From Anaeromyxobacteraceae bacterium (GTDB taxonomy: Bacteria > Myxococcota > Myxococcia > Myxococcales > Anaeromyxobacteraceae): a stretch of 7,997 nucleotides of DNA. Within the stretch, counting starts at the first letter, position 1. Every line of letters starts with the position of its first letter. Shown one piece after another: positions 4,625 through 7,997 of this stretch. The notes under the pieces were generated by a model. It was not told the origin of the DNA and made no database searches. It saw only the letters and a list, made by a program, of their open reading frames with translations. The stretch lies in contig DAIEMM010000443.1 in NCBI GenBank assembly GCA_027349605.1, forward strand, positions 1 to 7,997, given 5' to 3'. Both the position numbers and the translations under genes were made by a program.

Positions 4625-5800
4625 ATGAGCGAGCCGAAGCTGGGAACGCTGGCGGTCCACGCCGGCGAGGGCGAGACCCTTTCCGTTCCCGCCACCACGA
4701 CCCCCGTCTACCAGGCCACCACCTACCGGTTCGAGACCGCCGCGGACGCGGCCGCCTACCTCGACGCGCCCGAGGGGCGCTGGCTCTACGCGCGGCTGGA
4801 GAACCCCACCGTCGTCGCCGCGGAGCGGAAGATCGCCGCGCTCGAGGGGGCGGAGGCGGCCGCCTGCTTCGCCTCCGGCATGGCGGCGCTCACCGCCGCG
4901 TTCCTGGCCTCGCTGCGCGCCGGGGACGCGCTGCTGCTCTGCGACACCCTCTACGGACAGACCACGCGGCTGGCCCGGGACGTGCTCGAGCGCTTCGGCG
5001 TGGAGGTCCGGGTCGTCCCCTTCGACGGCCTCGCCGCCGCGGTGGCGGCCGCGCCGCGAAACGCCCGGGCGCTGGTCTTCGAGAGCCCCACCAACCCCAC
5101 GCTGCGCATCGCCGACGTCCCGGCCGTGGCCGCCGCCTGCCGGGCGCGGGGCATCCGCAGCGTCTTCGACGCCACCTTCGCCTCGCCGGTGAACCTCCGG
5201 GCCATTCCACTCGGAGTGGATCTGGTGGTCCACAGCACCACCAAGTTCCTGAACGGCCACTCCGACCACCTGGGCGGCGCGGTGGCAGGGTCCCGCGCGC
5301 TCGTGGACGGCGTGCTCGCGGTGCGCCGCTCCACCGGCGGCAACCTGGACGCCGCCGCGGCCTACGACCTGCTGCGAGGGATGAAGACGCTGGAGGTGCG
5401 GGTGCTGCGCCAGAACGAGACGGCGCTCCGCGTGGCCCGGGCGCTCGAGGGACATCCCCGCGTCGAGCGCGTGCTCTACCCGTTCCTGGAGAGCCACCCC
5501 GACCACGCGATGGCCCGGGTGCTCCTGCGCGGGGGCGGCGGCGTTCTCTCCTTCACCGTCCGTGGAGGGTATCCCGCGGTGGCCCGGGTGCACGACGCGC
5601 TCCGCCTCGTGGCGCGGGCCAGCTCGCTGGGGGGCGTGGAGAGCCTGGCCTCCATCCCGGTCATCTCCTCGCATCGCAACGCGACCGACGCCGAGCTGGC
5701 GGCGCAGGGGATCGGCCGGGGCACCCTGCGCGTGTCGGTGGGCCTGGAGGACGCGGAGGACATCGCGGCCGACCTCCTCCGGGCCCTGGAGCAGGCGTGA
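4625..5800 (+). CDS. Trans-sulfuration family PLP-dependent enzyme (cystathionine gamma-synthase / methionine gamma-lyase / OAH sulfhydrylase group)
   Basis: A 391-aa protein, the usual length for the Cys/Met-metabolism PLP family, with all core residues visible. These are YARLENPT (Y55 and R57, which bind the cofactor phosphate of the neighbouring subunit), SGM (84-86), the LYG tyrosine (Y110) that stacks on PLP, D182 in FDATFASP (pyridine nitrogen), the Schiff-base lysine K207 in HSTTKFLNGHSD, and R369 in LRVSVGLED (substrate carboxylate). It is cytosolic and should act on a homoserine ester, cystathionine or methionine. The position after LYG is Gln112, whereas classical methionine gamma-lyase has Cys there (YGCT), so a classical MGL is less likely. 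The exact reaction cannot be assigned. The lipoprotein gene begins inside its stop codon (GTGA), so the two are probably translationally coupled. Confidence 0.88.
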   Translation: MSEPKLGTLAVHAGEGETLSVPATTTPVYQATTYRFETAADAAAYLDAPEGRWLYARLENPTVVAAERKIAALEGAEAAACFASGMAALTAAFLASLRAGDALLLCDTLYGQTTRLARDVLERFGVEVRVVPFDGLAAAVAAAPRNARALVFESPTNPTLRIADVPAVAAACRARGIRSVFDATFASPVNLRAIPLGVDLVVHSTTKFLNGHSDHLGGAVAGSRALVDGVLAVRRSTGGNLDAAAAYDLLRGMKTLEVRVLRQNETALRVARALEGHPRVERVLYPFLESHPDHAMARVLLRGGGGVLSFTVRGGYPAVARVHDALRLVARASSLGGVESLASIPVISSHRNATDAELAAQGIGRGTLRVSVGLEDAEDIAADLLRALEQA

Positions 5801-6615
5801 CGAGGAGGGCCGCCGGAGTGCTGGCGCTCGCGGTCGCGGCCGGCTGCGTCCGGGCGCCGCCTCCCCACCTGTCCCGCAACCCTGCCTCGCTGCTCGCGCA
5901 GGTCCGTGCCGCCCAGGGGGGCGTCTCCTCCTGCCGGGGGTCGGCGCGGCTGGGGCTCTCGTCCCCCGACCTCTCCGGCTCGCTCGACGCATGGGTCGCC
6001 GCCGAGAAGTCGGGGCGGCTCCGGTTCGAGGTCTTCGACTTCTTCGGGAACCCCGCGGCGGTCCTGGTCGCAGGCGGCGGGCGCTTCGCGCTCCTCGACG
6101 CGCGCGCCGGGAGGCTCTACCGCGGCGACGACACCCCGGAGAACCTGGCCCGGCTGCTCCCGGTGCCGCTCGGCGCCCGCGAGCTCGCCAGCGTGGTGTG
6201 CGGGGGGGTGCCGCTCCTCGACGGACAGGCGGTGGCGGCCGAGCCAGGGGACGGGGTCGTGCTCCTCGAGGTCGCCGGCGCGGCCGGGCGGCAGGTGCTG
6301 GCGGTGGGGGAGGGGGCCTCGGTGGTCTCGGCGAGCTTCCTGCCCGGCGGGCGGGGGGGGACCGCCTGGAAGGCCGGCTTCTCCATCTTCCGCCACCCCG
6401 GCGGCCGCCGCTTCCCCACCGAGGTGGAGCTGCGGGGCGGGGGCGCCGAGCTCTCGCTGCGATGGAAGGACGACCTGGAGGTGAACGGGCCGCCGGAGGA
6501 CGCCCTCTTCGAGCTCGCTCCCCCTCGCGGCGTCCGCGTCGTAGACCTCGCGCCCGGAGCGGCCCCGCCTCCGCTCGACCTCCCGATCCATCCCGCAGCC
6601 CCGGGCGGCAAGTGA
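5797..6615 (+). CDS. LolB/DUF4292-like outer-membrane lipoprotein
   Basis: A 272-aa protein starting with GTG overlapping the upstream stop. The N-terminus MTRRAAGVLALAVAAGC is a lipoprotein signal peptide with the lipobox AAGC and acylated C17. Residues about 45-250 show the strand pattern of LolB/DUF4292 half-barrel proteins: a GSARLGLSSPDLSGSLDAWV opening, LRFEVFDFFGNPAAVLVAGGGRFALLD, a RLYRGDDTPENLARLLPVPL segment, and a late strand pair around FPTEVEL and LSLRWKDDLEVN. Proteins of this fold bind or move lipids or lipoproteins at the outer membrane, so an envelope-assembly role is plausible but unproven. A run of eight G (6353-6360) and another of seven near 6200 lie inside the gene. The frame is consistent on both sides, so I treat it as intact. 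The TolQ/TolR pair downstream is also an envelope system but appears to have its own promoter. Confidence 0.7.
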   Translation: MTRRAAGVLALAVAAGCVRAPPPHLSRNPASLLAQVRAAQGGVSSCRGSARLGLSSPDLSGSLDAWVAAEKSGRLRFEVFDFFGNPAAVLVAGGGRFALLDARAGRLYRGDDTPENLARLLPVPLGARELASVVCGGVPLLDGQAVAAEPGDGVVLLEVAGAAGRQVLAVGEGASVVSASFLPGGRGGTAWKAGFSIFRHPGGRRFPTEVELRGGGAELSLRWKDDLEVNGPPEDALFELAPPRGVRVVDLAPGAAPPPLDLPIHPAAPGGK

Positions 6616-6624
6616 CCGGGATCC

Positions 6625-6655
6625 GGGGCGCCCCGCCCACCCCGGGCGGTTCGGC
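6625..6655 (+). terminator. GC-rich palindrome and hairpin after the lipoprotein gene
   Basis: GGGGCGCCCC (6625-6634) is a 10-bp palindrome. Overlapping its end, CCGCCC (6633-6638), loop ACCCC and GGGCGG (6644-6649) form a 6-bp GC stem followed by TTCGGCTT. It lies just after the stop at 6615 and before the next promoter, where a terminator is expected. The T content after the stem is modest. Confidence 0.42.
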
Positions 6656-6683
6656 TTGAATCCCCCTGGAAATCGACTAGCTT
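6656..6683 (+). promoter_or_regulatory. Sigma70-type promoter for the TolQ/TolR pair
   Basis: TTGAAT (6656-6661) and TAGCTT (6678-6683) are 16 nt apart, in the most AT-rich part of this 102-bp intergenic gap and just downstream of the hairpin. Transcription would start near 6690, giving a leader of about 28 nt that contains GGAAAGG (6702-6708). Confidence 0.5.
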
Positions 6684-6717
6684 TGCCCCTCCCCGGAACC
6701 CGGAAAGGCGCGAAGAC

Positions 6718-7377
6718 TTGAACCTGGAACTCCTCACGGTCCTGAAGACCGGTGGCGTCGCGATGTGGATCATCGCGTTCTTCTCGGTCCTCGCCGTGGC
6801 CGTGGCCGTCGAGCGGGCGCTGGCGCTCTGGCGCTTCACCGACCGGGCCCGAAGCCTCGCCGACGCGGTGACCCGTTCGCTGCTCCGCGGCGACGTCGAG
6901 GACGCCCGCGCGCAGGCCGAGCGCTCCACCTCTCCCGCCGCCGAGGTCTTCCTGGCGGCGCTCGTCCCGACGCCCCCCGGCAAGCGGCCGGCCACCGACG
7001 CGCGCATCGAGGCGGCGGTGGAGCGGGAGCGGCAGGAGGCCAACCAGAAGCTCCGGGCCCGCCTGTGGATCCTCGGCACCATCGGCGCCACCGCCCCGTT
7101 CATCGGCCTCTTCGGCACCGTGGTCGGGATCATGCGCGCCTTCCACCAGATGGGCATCACCGGCCAGGGCGGCTTCAGCGTGGTCGCGGCCGGCATCTCG
7201 GAGGCCCTCATCACCACCGCCGGGGGCATCGCGGTGGCGATCGAGGCGGTCATCCTCTACAACATGCTCAACGTGCTGGCCGGCCGGCTCCAGCTCCAGC
7301 TCAAGCTCCTCACCGAGGAGTTCCTGGAGATCGTGAAGGAAGTCCGCGCCGGCCCCGCCGGAGCGCAGGAGTCCTGA
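6718..7377 (+). CDS. MotA/TolQ/ExbB-type proton channel protein
   Basis: A 219-aa inner-membrane protein with the ExbB/TolQ three-helix layout. TM1 is at about 15-35, followed by a long cytoplasmic region (about 38-115) rich in charged helices. TM2 is at about 116-142, with the conserved GTIGATAPFIGLFGTVVGIMRAF block. TM3 is at about 158-186 (ISEALITTAGGIAVAIEAVI). The TAPFIGLFGTV and EALITTAGG segments are the family signatures and line the proton path together with ExbD/TolR. It converts proton-motive force into mechanical work on a periplasmic or outer-membrane partner. The start is a TTG preceded by GGAAAGG with a 9-nt spacer; no ATG occurs until residue 16, inside TM1. The TolR-like gene follows after 1 nt. 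Whether it is TolQ- or ExbB-like in function is not decidable here, because neither TolA, TonB, TolB nor Pal is in the window. Confidence 0.9.
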   Translation: MNLELLTVLKTGGVAMWIIAFFSVLAVAVAVERALALWRFTDRARSLADAVTRSLLRGDVEDARAQAERSTSPAAEVFLAALVPTPPGKRPATDARIEAAVERERQEANQKLRARLWILGTIGATAPFIGLFGTVVGIMRAFHQMGITGQGGFSVVAAGISEALITTAGGIAVAIEAVILYNMLNVLAGRLQLQLKLLTEEFLEIVKEVRAGPAGAQES

Positions 7378-7378
7378 C

Positions 7379-7828
7379 ATGTCGATGAACAATCCCGACG
7401 ACGACGGCGGCACCGGAACCGGCGCGGGGATCTTCGCCGACATCAACATCACCCCGCTCACCGACATCTTCCTCGTCCTCCTCATCATCTTCATGGTGAC
7501 CACCACCGCCATCGCCGAGGCGGGAGGGCAGAACGGCGGGATCAAGGTCAGCCTCCCCAAGGGAGGCCAGGCCAACGCCGTGAAGGAGGTCCACGACCTC
7601 GCCATCGCCGTCCTCTCCGACGGCCGCGTGGTGGTGCAGGGAAAGGTGGTCGACGAGGAGGCGCTGAAGAAGATCCTCGGGCAGGCCCGGGCCGAGAACC
7701 CGGAGACGCTGGTGCTCGTGCAGGCCGACGAGGGAGTGGCCCACGGCAAGGTCGTGGCGGTCATGGACATGGCCCGCCGCGAGGGGCTGCCGCGGCTCGC
7801 CATCGCCACCCGCGCCGACGCGCCCTGA
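7379..7828 (+). CDS. ExbD/TolR-type biopolymer transport protein
   Basis: A 149-aa protein with a short cytoplasmic Asp/Gly-rich N-terminus, one transmembrane helix (about 29-48) and a periplasmic domain (about 60-145). The motif ADINITPLTDIFLVLLIIFMV is diagnostic. D29 is the proton-carrying aspartate equivalent to the essential Asp of E. coli ExbD and TolR. The periplasmic part, with VSLPKG and the LAIAVLSDGRVVVQGKVVDEE strand block, is the usual ExbD/TolR domain that contacts peptidoglycan or partner proteins. The ATG at 7379 has GGAG 7 nt upstream within the preceding gene. A second ATG two codons later is possible. It forms a stoichiometric complex with the adjacent TolQ/ExbB protein. 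Confidence 0.9.
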   Translation: MSMNNPDDDGGTGTGAGIFADINITPLTDIFLVLLIIFMVTTTAIAEAGGQNGGIKVSLPKGGQANAVKEVHDLAIAVLSDGRVVVQGKVVDEEALKKILGQARAENPETLVLVQADEGVAHGKVVAVMDMARREGLPRLAIATRADAP

Positions 7829-7853
7829 TCGGCTCCCCGGCCCGGCGCGCCAC

Positions 7854-7882
7854 TCGACCGGGACCGCCCGGCCGGATACTGT
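7854..7882 (+). promoter_or_regulatory. Candidate promoter for a leaderless MshEN-domain gene
   Basis: TCGACC (7854-7859) and TACTGT (7877-7882) are 17 nt apart. The -10-like hexamer ends 6 nt before the GTG at 7889, so transcription should begin at or next to the start codon. No Shine-Dalgarno sequence is present upstream of the GTG. A 5-bp hairpin (CCGGG-ACCG-CCCGG, 7858-7871) overlaps the spacer and could instead be a weak terminator for the TolR-like gene. Confidence 0.4.
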
Positions 7883-7888
7883 CGGGCC

Positions 7889-7997
7889 GTGGCCAACCCG
7901 CAGCGCAAGCGCCTGGGCGAGATCCTGCTCGAGGCCGGGATCATCGACGGCACCCAGCTCCAGGCGGCGCTCGGACACCAGCGCCGGTGGGGCGGGC
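7889..7997 (+). CDS. MshEN / GspE N-terminal domain protein, 5' part only
   Basis: From the GTG at 7889 the frame is open to the window edge (36 codons). After a short basic start it reads KRLGEILLEAGIID, then TQLQAALGHQRRWGG. This is the classic first repeat of the type II secretion GspE N-terminal/MshEN domain (RLGEILLEAGLIxxxQLxxALxxQ), which in GspE, PilB and MshE ATPases binds other machinery parts or cyclic di-GMP. Only the beginning is visible, so it could be a secretion or pilus ATPase, or one of the shorter MshEN-containing proteins common in delta-proteobacteria. It follows the TolR-like gene by 60 bp. There is no Shine-Dalgarno, and the upstream hexamer suggests a leaderless transcript. 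Confidence 0.75.
   Translation, partial: MANPQRKRLGEILLEAGIIDGTQLQAALGHQRRWGG

Noticed and set aside
5182..5188. Asn-to-Ala change in the PLP enzyme's DNTFA motif (here DATFASP) as evidence of a defective enzyme
   Set aside because: Variants with Gly or Ala at this position occur in functional cystathionine gamma-synthase-type enzymes, and all other cofactor-binding residues are present.
5206..5220. Perfect inverted repeat TCCACTC-G-GAGTGGA
   Set aside because: It lies inside the conserved coding part of the PLP enzyme, and the arms are short. Chance with coding constraint is the simplest explanation.
6353..6360. Run of eight G in the lipoprotein gene as a possible frameshift or phase-variation site
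   Set aside because: The family-like strand pattern and G/C third positions continue in the same frame on both sides, so no frameshift is evident. G-runs are expected at this GC content.
4520..6640. Another long minus-strand open frame (706 codons)
   Set aside because: Same reason: antisense to well-supported genes, with an Arg/Pro/Gly-rich product and no motif.
5476..7953. Very long open frame on the minus strand (825 codons), antisense to the PLP enzyme, lipoprotein, TolQ and TolR genes
   Set aside because: It is a by-product of high GC. The + strand genes have clear families and motifs, while the antisense product is low-complexity Arg/Ala/Gly/Pro with no recognisable domain.

Overview
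The window is about 8 kb of very GC-rich DNA with near-saturated G/C at third codon positions. Most genes lie tightly packed on the + strand. A DUF4388-type domain, a TAtT (TRAP-associated T component) protein, TolQ/TolR-type proteins and a GspE/MshE N-terminal domain, together with the base composition, suggest a deltaproteobacterial or myxobacterial chromosome (Anaeromyxobacter-like). This is an inference from gene content, not a database result. I see no rRNA, tRNA, CRISPR array, insertion sequence or other mobile element.

Layout. At the left edge the 5' end of a minus-strand DUF4388 gene diverges from a + strand membrane-anchored TlpA-type thioredoxin (195-833). A 255-bp intergenic region follows (834-1088). 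It contains the only AT-rich patches in the window, a good sigma70-type promoter, and a perfect 9-bp-arm inverted repeat over the predicted transcription start. From there runs a compact series: a 2,4-diaminopentanoate dehydrogenase-like NAD(P)-dependent amine dehydrogenase (1089-2075), a HadA-like FAS1-type dehydratase subunit (2087-2524), a HadB/MaoC-like dehydratase with a long Lys/Pro/Ala-rich tail (2538-3407), a TAtT-family periplasmic protein interrupted near its end by an amber codon (3407-4114, reading open to 4225), a small membrane protein (4243-4608), a trans-sulfuration-family PLP enzyme (4625-5800), and a LolB/DUF4292-like lipoprotein (5797-6615). Spacing is short or overlapping throughout, so much of 1089-6615 could be co-transcribed. 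Internal promoters remain possible.

After a GC-rich hairpin and a second promoter come a TolQ/ExbB proton channel (6718-7377) and its TolR/ExbD partner (7379-7828), which together form an energy-transducing inner-membrane unit. The right edge holds the start of a gene with an MshEN/GspE N-terminal domain (7889 onward), possibly translated from a leaderless mRNA.

How the genes may fit together. The amine dehydrogenase and the paired hot-dog dehydratases look like enzymes of one acyl-CoA or amino-acid pathway, but the substrate cannot be read from sequence. The items most worth checking are the Lys/Pro/Ala tail on the dehydratase, the amber codon in the TAtT gene, the loss of the usual cis-proline in the TlpA protein, and the promoter with overlapping palindrome that probably controls the amine dehydrogenase operon.
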